This document shows positions 16,845 through 26,319 of a DNA stretch of 64,000 nt, piece by piece (the stretch's first letter is position 1; every line of letters starts with the position of its first letter). Source of the stretch: CATOSP01 sp965197545 (GTDB taxonomy: Bacteria; Chloroflexota; Dehalococcoidia; Lucifugimonadales; UBA3495). The stretch spans positions 930,001-994,000 of the forward strand of contig CBDANJ010000008.1 in NCBI GenBank assembly GCA_965197545.1. Direction: 5' to 3'. The position numbers were made by a program, and so were the translations under genes. A model generated the notes under the pieces. That model had not been told where the DNA came from, searched no databases, and worked only from the letters and a program-made list of their open reading frames with translations.

Positions 16845-17940
16845 GTCCCTTGGCCTCCTCAAAGCATTCCTCAATGGCCCACCGGGTCCCGGCCACCCGC
16901 ACCAGTTCCTCCAGGGTTGTTCCCGCCGGGCCGTAGCACACGTAGTAGGCCAGTTCCTCGGGCTTGGCCACGCTGCGCCGGGCCAGCAGCCAGCACCCCT
17001 TGCCAGGTTCCCTCAGGGGCCGAATATCCACCAAGGCCCAGTCGTAGACCCGAGGACCCTTGGCCCCATCACCGGCGCTCAGCCGGACCCAGCCCGACTC
17101 TTCAACCCCAGACGCCAGCCGGTCAGCCCGCACCTGGCGCGGACCCTTGTCCGTCCAAGCCCATAACTTCTCATTGCTCTTGATGGCCAGCACGTGGGGA
17201 ATGTCTCGCCGCTCCAGCCACAGCCGCAAGTTGCGGTCATTGCCGTAGACCTCGTCCCCAGTGGCCCAGCCGAAGGGGACTCCCGACTCCACCGCCCGTT
17301 CCAGCATCCGCCGGGCCAGTTGCGGCTTGGTACGGAACGCCACTTTCTCCGGCACACCAGCCTCCTCCCTACGTTCCTGGTCATCGGCCCACACCTGGGG
17401 CAGGTAAAGCTCCCGGTCCAGCAGGGTCCTCCCCTTGGCAGTAGCGTAGGTCAAGAATACCCCAATCTGGCAGTTCTCGATCCGTCCCGCCGTCCCGCCG
17501 TGCCGCTGTACTGACGCTGCACCCCTGCGGACTTGTTCCCCTTCTTGAGAAACCCGGTTTCGTCCACCACCAACACCCCGTTGGCGTCGCCCAAGTGCTC
17601 CACCACGTAGTCCCTGAGATCATCGCGAACCAGGTCCGCGTCCCAGATGTAGGTTGACAGCAGATGCTGCACCCCATAGGGTGTGGCGTCCCCGGCCTGC
17701 TCCGCCAGTTGCCAGCCGTTCTTGCGCTCCACCGGACTGAGCAGCCCTTTCAGATAGTCCAGCGATCGTCGACGTGGTTCGGGACGCCGGAACCTTCCCG
17801 CAATGCACTCGTGTACCCGGTCGATACCCTCAGCCCACCGGGCGACCTCTGCCACCTCATCCCCATGCACTGCCACAGCCTCACCTCACCACCCGTTGAT
17901 TGCCCCAATTCTAGCCGTTTTCCATCTGCAACTGTAGTAC

Positions 17941-18090
17941 TAAACCAAAGCCAAGGTGAAATCTACATTTGTGGGGAGAGGAAAATTAGCCTGGATGGTA
18001 CGGTGAGTCTCTTCCACCTGTACTTGGAAAGCGGTCCAGTGCCGCCGATTGGCTTCCTCGATATGCGTATTTCACCTTGGTATTAGTTTA
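17941..18090. mobile_element. MITE, copy 1
   Basis: 150 bp without a gene. The left end TAAACCAAAGCCAAGGTGAA and the reversed right end TAAACTAATACCAAGGTGAA form about 22-bp inverted repeats. A second copy with the same ends and length is at 61372-61522. It terminates the DUF262 gene, whose last codons and TAA stop lie inside it. Confidence 0.8.
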
Positions 18091-19282
18091 GATAGTACAA
18101 CGCGAACCCAGTAACCAGTTCTTTCGTCTCTGTCTGCCGTTGGGCTGGTGCATCGTACGGCTCTAACACGTTCTCTTCCAGAACTTTCCACCAATTTTCG
18201 GACTCAGAACCGGAATATCCGTTACCATGTCGGTTCTCGAACCGAACTATGTGGGGCTTCAGTGTCTCGAGGGCGGTTAGCGGTTCGCCTGTAGTATTCA
18301 GAGCGTCAAAAATATCAAATGCCACTTCTTCGCTCGGGGCTTCGACCACGGTCAGCACAACCGACTGCATCAAATAGGACGCGAACAATAACAAACGTGT
18401 CAATCCTTCTGATTCAGAACTCCCAGCAACGTAGCCAGCCAACTCTTTTGCACCGAGTTGGGGACCCTCGTCAGTGGGTTTAGAAATCCCGTCGAGTTTG
18501 ACAAAGAGGTTCCAACATCCCTTTGAGGCAAATTGGTCTCTTGAAACCACTGGAGAGTCGAACTCATCGTCTTGACCTTCGGATGCAGTTTGCCCCAAAT
18601 ATACAGACTGTTCTATTCGCTCACCAATGTATTGATACATCGCCAATAAATGGTCAGCGGAATCACTGGTCGTAGGCAGAAAATTACTCGACTGTTCCCT
18701 GCAGTACTGCCCAAACTGATTCAAGAAATCTGCAATCGTAGACTGGTATTGCGAATGACCTTCAAGGTGACCCCTCTTGTCTTCGGCTCTCACCAGTCTA
18801 GGAAAAGGGGTCGTATGTGATAAACTCTGTTTGCGCCCCGTCGTGCATCCGTACAGTCTATTCGATTGCTCTTCAGCCTCCTGCTGAAGCCATTCCGTCA
18901 CTCGAAGATCCGTTACATTGGCAATATCATCTTTGTGGCTTCTGATGGCTGCGAAAAGTGCACATGACAGCAATAGCAAAGTGGTGAGACGTTGCTGTCC
19001 ATCCACTACTGAGAGCGAATTGCCGTCAAATGTCGGTTCTTTAGATTCATCGGATGTGAGGATTATTGTGCCCAAGAATGTGTAATGGTGCAGTTGCGAT
19101 TCTGAGGCGGCTCCCTTTAAGCCATTCAGGCAATCATGCAAGAGCCTTTGAACATTGCTTCTGTCCCAATCGTATGGCCGTTGATACTCCGGGAGCTTGA
19201 AGCTGACCGTCCCTGAGCCGCCTATCATAGTTTCTCCGAAGCTGTCAGCACGCGCCTTGAATATGTCTTGTACCCTAGCCAT
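18083..19282 (-). CDS. DUF262 (GmrSD-like) protein, C-terminus cut by MITE
   Basis: A 399-residue protein with the DUF262 N-terminal domain: FKLPEYQRPYDWD at 28-40 and VVDGQQRLTTLLLL at 92-105, where DGQQR is the family's NTP-dependent nuclease motif. GmrSD/DUF262 proteins are modification-dependent or other defence nucleases and normally have a following DUF1524 HNH domain, making 550-700 residues. Here the chain ends at LYYLN inside a MITE, so the nuclease half is lost and it is probably inactive. Base composition is visibly more AT-rich than in the metabolic genes, suggesting transfer. Confidence 0.82.
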   Translation of the reverse strand: MARVQDIFKARADSFGETMIGGSGTVSFKLPEYQRPYDWDRSNVQRLLHDCLNGLKGAASESQLHHYTFLGTIILTSDESKEPTFDGNSLSVVDGQQRLTTLLLLSCALFAAIRSHKDDIANVTDLRVTEWLQQEAEEQSNRLYGCTTGRKQSLSHTTPFPRLVRAEDKRGHLEGHSQYQSTIADFLNQFGQYCREQSSNFLPTTSDSADHLLAMYQYIGERIEQSVYLGQTASEGQDDEFDSPVVSRDQFASKGCWNLFVKLDGISKPTDEGPQLGAKELAGYVAGSSESEGLTRLLLFASYLMQSVVLTVVEAPSEEVAFDIFDALNTTGEPLTALETLKPHIVRFENRHGNGYSGSESENWWKVLEENVLEPYDAPAQRQTETKELVTGFALYYLN

Positions 19283-19589
19283 AAATGCCCTCGACGCTAT
19301 CGGATGTTTTGGACGAGAACTAATCGAAGGAGTTCTTGCACCGAAGGCAGCATTATCTAGATAGCGAATTCATGAAGCCTTACAGTAGATTTCTTTCCAT
19401 CGAACGGACCTCACAAGTTCTCAGCTAAGGCTTCTAGAGGATCCTATGTCGCCGCCTGGTTCCCTTCCATGAGCTTCTCGACCATGAGCACTCAGCCTGA
19501 CCGTCCCCAATAGTTGCACCACCTGCTATATTTGGTGCAGCAAACTTGGTCCTGCCCCTTTTTCTGTACCAATTGTAGTGCGAGTATTG

Positions 19590-19880
19590 CGGATCAATCC
19601 GCCGTTTCTGCCAACGCAGCAAACTCCCTCGGAGACAGGTTCCCCAGAGCACTATGGGGCCTCTCCCATTGTAACGCCTGCGTCAGGACTTGACCTTCTC
19701 CTCAGCATCCTCTAAGGGTAGGAACCGTTTCTCGTTCAGGCACTCCTGCGGAAGCGCCCGTTGAACGCCTCGATGAAGGCGTTGTCCGTGGATTTCTCAG
19801 CCTGGCCAAAGGTGAACTCCACTCCGTTCTTGCCAGTTGAGAGTCGTGAGATGGGTCAGCCCGCCCGTCATTGACAATCG
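19590..19880 (-). pseudogene. IS3-family transposase remnant
   Basis: Degenerate C-terminal part of an IS3-type integrase core. In successive frames the minus strand reads AEKSTDNAFIEAFNGRFRR, ECLNEKRFLPLEDAEEKV and WERPHSALGNLSPREFAALA, the standard order in IS3 OrfB, but with frame changes and a stop between them. The IS ends are not identifiable. The rest of 19283-19590 shows nothing recognisable. Confidence 0.75.
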
Positions 19881-20455
19881 TCACTGACGATAGCAACCGT
19901 CCACCGTGGTGCTGCCAGTTTAAGGAGTCTCTCGGCAGTCCATGCGGATACCGGACTTACCAAAGAAAAAGCCCCCACTGCGTCAGCAGGGGCCTGGCAA
20001 ATCCATCCTTCGGGTGGGTCTGGGTGTATGGCCGATTACACCGTAAGCGTGAACCTCAACGCGAAGGTTCTTGATTTTGTCCAGTTAGGTGGACCTGAAC
20101 GTACCGAATTGCGAACTTTTCGGTGGGAAGTTCGGATATAAGGAGTTCAGTTTGGTGGGCCTGACTTGACGGTAGACAGTACCATCTTCGAGATGTGGGT
20201 GGGACTTTGAGCTTCCCAAATCGTACCAAGCTACGATTGCGAAAGATAGAAGACGACAACGCAGCTTGCGTCTGCGGAGTTTCTAACTCGCGAGGGGCAC
20301 TGGCTCTAGTAGAGACAGGACGATCTGTCCAGACACGTAAACAACCCGTACTGAGAACTCTTGACCCTGTTGATAGCGAGCCACACTTGCCCTGTAAATT
20401 CTGGTTTGCCAATAGTATACAGAATGGCCACGAGTTGTTCCCTTTGTTTTTGGTG
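19881..20455. other. Intergenic, no recognised content
   Basis: No open frame with coding character or family resemblance. A 118-codon open frame at 20056-20412 on the minus strand has no recognisable motif and no convincing start signal. This may be decayed DNA around the IS3 remnant. Confidence 0.4.
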
Positions 20456-21337
20456 TTACTCGTGGCGTAGCAGTTGGTTTGGTGGTATGAACGTGTGAGT
20501 TCTATCCATTGGAGGAGGTACCACGTACCTTTCGAAAACGTACCCCGGCGATGTTATTCCATTCTGTATGATGCTAAACAGCGATACCAGCAAGTATTCA
20601 AGGCTATTCTCAGGTCTTAGGAACGTCACTCCGGGACTTCCCAATGCGGTAAATGACATTTGCATCCCTTTTGCCGGTGCTATTGCCTCTTGATTAAGCG
20701 TTAGCACTACATTAGGCCGTAGCTCCTCCGCTACTTCGTCGTACAGGTCTCTCGTGTGCTCGATCATAGTCTCGGGCTTGGCTCCAAACAATCGCCCCAA
20801 GCCGAATCCATAAATCTGTGTGCTAGAGCTTGAATTTTGTATCGTTTCTTGGTCACCGTCCATGAGACGTGTGGTCTTATCGAGGTAGGTCCGATACTCG
20901 ACCTTACCTGCCTGTGGATCCTTCCTTCCCACTGGTTTGGGGAATCGGTTCAGCTTCCTTACAGACGCGATTTTTTCGTATATGTCGCCTAACTCTTTTT
21001 TGCCAATTGTGCTCTTAATCTCTCCTACGGCCATGACGGATTCACACGGATAATAGCCTATGTCTTCCCCAAATTGGAAAACGGGGCAGAATTGTTGCTC
21101 GTAGAGGATCACGTCAATTTGCGCCGATGCGTTCCCTTCGCTATCGATAACGCACCCAGTTCCTACTCCAACTCCTCCTGGCAGGATAGCTTGGAGCTTT
21201 GTTCGAACGGCCCTTTCTCTAGCATCTCCCTTCAGCCCCGGTGTTGTCCCCTGTGTTGCACTCTCATAGGCCAACACCAGCTCTTGTCCGAGGTTCTTGA
21301 TGTTCACATGAGTGTCAAATAGCGGCACGTTGTTCAC
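20456..21337 (-). CDS. DUF6602-like putative nuclease, last gene of type I operon
   Basis: A 293-residue protein resembling DUF6602. GDARERAVRTKLQAILP at 37-53 is followed by a PD-(D/E)xK-type core: D75 in AQIDVILYE and E106-x-K108 in AVGEIKST. This fold is used by many restriction and anti-phage nucleases. The start appears to be GTG at 21337, 25 bp after the hsdR stop, so it would be co-transcribed. A role as an extra nuclease of the locus is inferred from the motif and context. The gene is AT-richer than the metabolic region. Confidence 0.65.
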   Translation of the reverse strand: MNNVPLFDTHVNIKNLGQELVLAYESATQGTTPGLKGDARERAVRTKLQAILPGGVGVGTGCVIDSEGNASAQIDVILYEQQFCPVFQFGEDIGYYPCESVMAVGEIKSTIGKKELGDIYEKIASVRKLNRFPKPVGRKDPQAGKVEYRTYLDKTTRLMDGDQETIQNSSSSTQIYGFGLGRLFGAKPETMIEHTRDLYDEVAEELRPNVVLTLNQEAIAPAKGMQMSFTALGSPGVTFLRPENSLEYLLVSLFSIIQNGITSPGYVFERYVVPPPMDRTHTFIPPNQLLRHE

Positions 21338-21362
21338 CTACGTTGGTTGTGTCCATAACCGG

Positions 21363-24300
21363 TCAGCCCACCACCCACTCTTCCGACAACACCTCAGCTT
21401 GCTCCAGCACCGTTAGCGTGGCCTTTTCCTGCTTATCGGGCGGATACCCGTGCTTGCGCAGGATGCGCCGAACCAGGACACGGAGTTGCGCCCGGACATT
21501 CTCCCGCAGCGTCCAGTCAATCGTCAGGTTGCGACGGACGGTTACTACCAACTCGCGGGCGATAGCGCGGAGAGTCTCATCGCCCAACACCTGCACGGCG
21601 CTGTCGTTGGTTTCAAGGGCGTCGTAGAAGGCCAACTCGTCATCCGTCAGGCCGAGTCGTTCACCTCTGGCGTTAGCTTCCCGCATGTCCCTGGCCAGTT
21701 GGATCAGTTCTTCAATCACCTGCGCAGCTTCAATCGCCCGATTCTGGTAGCGGCGGAGGGTCTGTTCCAGCATCTCCGCGAAAGACCGGGCCTGGACCAC
21801 GTTGGTGCGCCTACGGGTTGCTACTTCGCCTCGGATTAGCTTCTGCAGCAACTCAACCGCCAGGTTCCGCTGGGGCATCCCTTGCACTTCGGCCAGGAAC
21901 TCTTCTGACAGCACCGATATGTCCGGCTTGTCCAACCCTGCCGCCGCGAAGATGTCCATTACGCCTTCCGAAGCCACTGCGCGGGAGACTATCTGCCGTA
22001 CCGCCAAGTCTAGGTCTTCCTCGGGGCGTGCCTCTCCCGCCGACCGCTTGGATAGGGCGGCCCGCACCGCCTGGAAGAACCCTACATCGTCTCGAATACG
22101 GAAGGTTTCTGCATGTGGCACGGCTAAGGCAAAGGCTTGGGAGAGTTCACGAACGGCCGCCATACAGCGGTCTTTGCCGTTTTCCTGGGCCAGGATGTGC
22201 TCCTGGGCGGCAGGCAGCAGGCCCAAACGCTCTGCTGGCGCTCCGGTCGCCCACTTCGACCAGTCGAAACCGTGAAACAGGGCGCAGCAGACTTCGTGCT
22301 TCTCCAGCATCACTGCCACCGCCTCTTCCTTGTCGATGGCCGTTCGCCCCGTGCCTCCGCTCTCGGTGTAAGTGACCAGCGCCTGTCGCAGGTCGTTGGC
22401 CAGCCCCAGGTAGTCCACCACCAACCCGCCGGGTTTGTCCTTGAACATCCGGTTCACCCTGGCGATGGCCTGCATTAGCCCGTGGCCCCGCATCGGCTTG
22501 TCCAGGTACATGGTGTGCAGGCTGGGGGCATCGAACCCGGTCAACCACATATCCCGCACCAGCACAACACGGAAAGGGTCGTAGGCGTCGCGGAACCGGT
22601 TCGCCAAGGCCTCCCGCCGGGCCTTGTTCCTCACGTGCTGCTGCCATTCCGGTATGTCCGAGGCTGAGCCGGTCATCACCACCTTGATGCTGCCCTTGGC
22701 GTCATCGTCGTTGTGCCAGCCGGGGCGCAGGCGCACCAGTTCATTGTAAAGGTCAACGCAGATGCGGCGGCTCATGCACACTACCATCGCCTTGCCGTCC
22801 AAGACTTCAAGCCGCTGCTCGAAGTGGTCCACGATGTCCTGAGCAATCTGCTTCACACGGTTTTCGGCGCCGACTACCGCCTCAAGCTGCGCCCACTTGG
22901 TCTTCAGCCGTTCCTTGCGCTCGATTTCCTCGCCTTCGGTGGCCTCCTCAAAGTCCGGGTCAATGGTGGGACGCTCGGCATCGTCAAGTTCCAGCCTGGC
23001 CAGGCGGCTCTCGTAGTGGATGGGCACGGTGGCCCCGTCCTCAACGGAACGCTGGATGTCGTAGATACTGATGTAGTCGCCGAAGACGGCACGGGTGTTG
23101 GCATCCTGCAACTCAATTGGGGTGCCGGTAAAGCCGACAAAGGAGGCGTTGGGCAGGGCGTCACGCATATGGCGGGCGAAGCCGTCGATGAAGTCGTACT
23201 GGCTGCGGTGGGCTTCGTCGGCGATGACCACGACGTTGCGCCGGTCTGATAGGGTGGGGTAGGTGTCGCCCCGCTCCTCCGGGAAGAACTTCTGGATGGT
23301 GGTGAAGACCACGCCGCCAGCGGTCACCGACAGCTTTTCCCGCAGGTCGGCGCGGCTCCCGGCCTGCGCCGGCGGCTGGCGCAGCAGGTCCTGGCAGCGG
23401 GAAAAGGTGGTGAAAAGCTGGTCGTCCAGGTCGTTGCGGTCGGTGAGGACTACGATGGTCGGGTTCTCCATGTCCGGTTCGCGAACAATGGCCCCAGCAT
23501 AGAAGACCATGGTTAGGCTCTTGCCCGACCCCTGGGTGTGCCACACCACCCCGATGCGCCGGTCGCCCACTTCGCCGCCCGGCCTTCGACCCGTTTCGTA
23601 GCGGCCGCTATCCTCGCCAACCCGCTGTTCTTCCTGCTGCAACTCTGCCGCCCGCAGGGTTTCCCCGACGGCGGCGCGGACGGCGTGGAACTGGTGGTAG
23701 CCGGCCATCTTCTTGTCCAGCTTGCCGCTGCCGTCGTCGTCAAACACGATATAGTCGCGGAGCAGGGCCAGAAAGCGATCCGGTTGGCAGACCCCTTCCA
23801 ACATCGCCTGCAACTCGGTCAGAAGAGGATCGGCCAGGGCTTCGCCGGTGATGGTGCGCCAGGGCTTGAACCACTCCCGCCCGGCGGTGAGGGCGCCGAT
23901 GCGGGCCTCCAGGCCATCGGAAACCATCAGGATTTCGTTCATTGAGAACAAGGTAGGTAGTTCGGCCCGGTAGGTCTGGAGCTGCTGCCAAGCGGTCCAG
24001 ATGGTGGCGTCCTCGTCGGCGGGGTTCTTCAGCTCAATGATGCCCAGGGGCAGGCCGTTGAGGAACAGCATGACGTCGGGGCGGCGGGTGTTCCGGTTCC
24101 CGTTGGCAGTCTCGGTGACAGTGAACTGGTTGACCGCCAGCCAGTCGTTGGTTTCCGGTCGGTCAAAGTCAATGACCTGGGCCGGCTCGCCCCGAATGGC
24201 GCCGTTCTCGGCCCGGTACTCCACCGTCACCCCGGCTACCAGCATCCGGTGAAAGGAGCCGGTTCCGGGCTTCCAGCGTAGCCCCTTCCGGGTGGGTCAG

Positions 24301-24519
24301 CTTGCGTAGCGCGTCATCCAGGGCCGAGGCGGGCAGGGACGGGTTCAGCCGGGCCCGGGCATCCCGCAGCCGCCGTTCCAGTACGACCTGCCCGTAGTCG
24401 GCCCGCTCGGCGCCGGGCGTGTCCGGGGCAATGTCTGGGCCGTGGGCGGTTTGCCAGCCGATGGTAGCCAGCCAGTCGAGGGCGGCGGATTCAACGTCAG
24501 CTTCGGTTAAGGTGGTCAT
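21363..24519 (-). pseudogene. hsdR: Type I restriction subunit R (HsdR), N-terminal frameshift
   Basis: Motor and nuclease subunit that translocates DNA and cuts. The true start is ATG 24519 (MTTLTEADVESAALDWLA). At about 24265, after LEARNR, one extra base moves the frame; the rest (SFHRMLVAGVTVEYR onward) continues for 960 residues. Visible: nuclease motif VMLFLNGLPLGIIELKNP, Walker A HTQGSGKSLTM, DEAH box VIADEAHRSQYD, FTGTPIE and the C-terminal helical domain. Removing the extra base gives about 1,050 residues, the normal length. Translation might restart at ATG 24245 but would lack the first nuclease-domain residues. Confidence 0.9.
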
Positions 24520-24528
24520 GGAAATTCG

Positions 24529-25659
24529 CTATTCTTCTGGTACTACCGACAGGTTTCGCGGATTTCGCAACTCGTAACCTCTACCCAACGGATGGACGTC
24601 TCCGTCTAAGCTAACCTCGGTCTGGTCTCGGAATGCACTGATTACTATGTCGTAAGCCTCCTGTTCAAATTCAACATTCATCCGCGTCAGCCGCCCATCC
24701 CACACTGACGCAATCGTCGCCTTGCCCTCGAAATCCGGCGGTTCTTTTTCCAGACGGACAACCAGACCTACGATTTGCTCGTCGTATGAAGGTTCCCTGC
24801 GGCGGAGGGATTTTGCCGCTTCCATCAAGATGTCGGCAGAGGTGGGGGAAAACCGAAAACTGGAATCAGGCACATTGGAAGGACGCACACCGGCCCAGGT
24901 CAAATCAATTGCAATTCCATTGCCTTGCTTAGCCAGTTCCGCCAGTGAATCACACAGATTAGCGCTCACCCCGGAGTCCACTGCTTCCCTGAAGGGTTCC
25001 AGCGTATCGTTAGAAACGACCCGTTCCAGCGCCTCGCTGGAATGCCGAAGTCCCTGGGCAAGTTTGATGGTAACAAGGCGGGAGAAGGGAGCATGAAAGT
25101 CGTCTCCCAAATCTTCCTGTCTCTCGAATCCCACTGGCACAGGCGAGTGCAGCGTCAGGGCGTAACCTCGCGCATAGCCAGGCAGCGCATGCACGCTGTC
25201 GAGATATTCCGCTACGTCAGCGCTCAACTTGCCTCGGTAGATTGCGCGGGGCTTCTCCGCGGCTCTGGCCCCCGCCTCCAGCATTCTATATGCGTCATTG
25301 AGCATACCGGCGCTCTGGCGAAGCGACAATGATTCCCTGGCTTTTCCGTTGACTGAGCGAACCTGAATCACGTCTGCGCCAGTGGCGGCTAGGTCATAGA
25401 ACACGTCAAGCTCTGAGCGTTCCTCTACTGCGGCCAGAACCGCAACGGACTCGGCCATGTTCTCGGCGTAGCCACCTATGGTATCCCGGTGGGGAACCAG
25501 AATCTCCCATGTCCTCCCCCCATGTTCCTTGGCAAAAACAGTGATGGGCCGTTCTCCCCAAATCCCGGCATCAGTCCAACCGCGAGAATTCAGGTAGGCG
25601 CGAAGGCTTACTATCGAAATGGAAGATAGGGCGTCGCGGTCTCGTATTTGGACTATCAC
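24529..25659 (-). CDS. Unknown 376-aa protein in type I operon
   Basis: No family recognised. The 376 residues look soluble, mixed alpha/beta, without signal or membrane segments. The N-terminal part (LRAYLNSRGW, then ITVFAKEHGGRTWEILVPHR) reads like a small DNA-end or nucleotide-binding fold, but no catalytic motif is evident. It starts within the stop of the DUF4365-like gene (ATGA at 25656-25659) and ends 9 bp before the hsdR start. The two genes look like a two-gene cassette loaded between hsdS and hsdR. The 4-nt overlap implies coupled translation and likely joint function. Confidence 0.6.
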   Translation of the reverse strand: MIVQIRDRDALSSISIVSLRAYLNSRGWTDAGIWGERPITVFAKEHGGRTWEILVPHRDTIGGYAENMAESVAVLAAVEERSELDVFYDLAATGADVIQVRSVNGKARESLSLRQSAGMLNDAYRMLEAGARAAEKPRAIYRGKLSADVAEYLDSVHALPGYARGYALTLHSPVPVGFERQEDLGDDFHAPFSRLVTIKLAQGLRHSSEALERVVSNDTLEPFREAVDSGVSANLCDSLAELAKQGNGIAIDLTWAGVRPSNVPDSSFRFSPTSADILMEAAKSLRRREPSYDEQIVGLVVRLEKEPPDFEGKATIASVWDGRLTRMNVEFEQEAYDIVISAFRDQTEVSLDGDVHPLGRGYELRNPRNLSVVPEE

Positions 25660-26138
25660 AGCGCACCTGTCCTTTCAGTCCTCTGCATCAGGTCTACGAG
25701 TTGAGCGCTGTTGAATACATTGCCCAGCGGCAAACGGACTGTAATCGTGTTTTGGTTAGACGTAGCGGGTTCCCCCGTGAGAGACATCCAGTAAGAGCAG
25801 TGGCGCAGGCAGAGTTCTTCGTCCGTCTGGTTGACCCAATCCTCAATTTCCAGTGGCAAAATAGCAACTATTAGTACGCGAGGGTTAATTGCCTCCAATC
25901 GCAGGTCGTTGTAGTTCTTGAGCGGGAGTGGAAAGTGGATGTGACTGTCCCGGACAACATCCCTGGCCGTAGCCTTGGCTTGAAACTCGATACGCGGCCT
26001 TCTCCCAAAGTCTGCCTTTAGGGTTCCATCAACACTGTCGCGGTCCACTTTCACTTCTTCAACCTGAAATCCGGCGTGAGAAGCAACGGCTTCGATGTGA
26101 GCCAAAGAGAATCGGGATTTTTGAGTATTCAGGTCCAT
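25656..26138 (-). CDS. DUF4365-like putative nuclease
   Basis: A 160-residue protein starting at ATG 26138, chosen because the 45 codons before it belong to another mini-ORF. The region 20-60 has DSVDGTLKADF and RIEFQAKATARD, the D...(E/Q)xK arrangement of DUF4365, a restriction-endonuclease-like fold found in defence islands. The start shares one base with the stop of the upstream chimeric mini-ORF (TGATG). The partner gene downstream overlaps by 4 nt. Nuclease activity is inferred from the motif (D37, Q53, K55). Confidence 0.62.
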   Translation of the reverse strand: MDLNTQKSRFSLAHIEAVASHAGFQVEEVKVDRDSVDGTLKADFGRRPRIEFQAKATARDVVRDSHIHFPLPLKNYNDLRLEAINPRVLIVAILPLEIEDWVNQTDEELCLRHCSYWMSLTGEPATSNQNTITVRLPLGNVFNSAQLVDLMQRTERTGAL

Positions 26139-26317
26139 CAGTCCAGAAATCCCCCATCCGCTTTTATTTCCCCCGAAACCAGTTTTGGCAGCAGCGCGTC
26201 CCGCTCGGCGCCCGGGGTGCCAGGGGCGATTTCGGGGCCGTGGGCCACTTGCCAGCCGAGGGCGGCCAGCCATTCCAGGGCGGCTTGCTCTACGTCGGCT
26301 TCGGTGAAGGTGGTCAT
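26138..26317 (-). CDS. Chimeric mini-ORF: hsdR start fused to hsdS end
   Basis: A 59-residue frame. Residues 1-39 (MTTFTEADVEQAALEWLA to PGAER) are a close paralogue of the HsdR N-terminus at 24519. Residues 40-52 (DALLPKLVSGEIK) are the typical HsdS C-terminus, as in the HsdS at 27881. It lies 2 nt after the reverse transcriptase stop and overlaps the DUF4365-like start by 1 nt. It is unlikely to have either parent's function. It looks like the scar of recombination between two type I loci, each with different cargo between hsdS and hsdR, though it may persist because it couples translation. Confidence 0.8.
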   Translation of the reverse strand: MTTFTEADVEQAALEWLAALGWQVAHGPEIAPGTPGAERDALLPKLVSGEIKADGGFLD

Positions 26318-26319
26318 TT

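Larger units (their letters stand above)
16457..17876 (-). pseudogene. IS701-family transposase, multiply disrupted
   Basis: The coding path starts at 17876. The DDE core begins with GVLVVDETGFLKKGNKSAG and continues with LTYATAKGRTLLDRELYL, GWATGDEVYGND and GTRWAIEECFEEAKG. An 8-bp tandem duplication (CGTCCCGC twice, 17485-17502) shifts the frame. Two palindromic inserts (16817-16844 and 16736-16766) move the segment GLDQYEVRRWDGWYRHIT out of frame and back, and a C-run change near 16650 shifts the tail LDERLIPLTVPEVRRLL. With these defects it cannot encode a normal transposase. Confidence 0.85.
16452..17942 (-). mobile_element. IS701-family insertion sequence
   Basis: 1,491 bp with perfect 19-bp inverted repeats: TAGTACTACAGTTGCAGAT at 16452-16470 and its complement at 17924-17942. 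The left end abuts the IS5-like element and the right end overlaps the MITE by 2 bp. Confidence 0.9.

Noticed and set aside
20056..20412. 118-codon minus frame near DUF6602
   Set aside because: No motif and no convincing start signal. In a decayed stretch.
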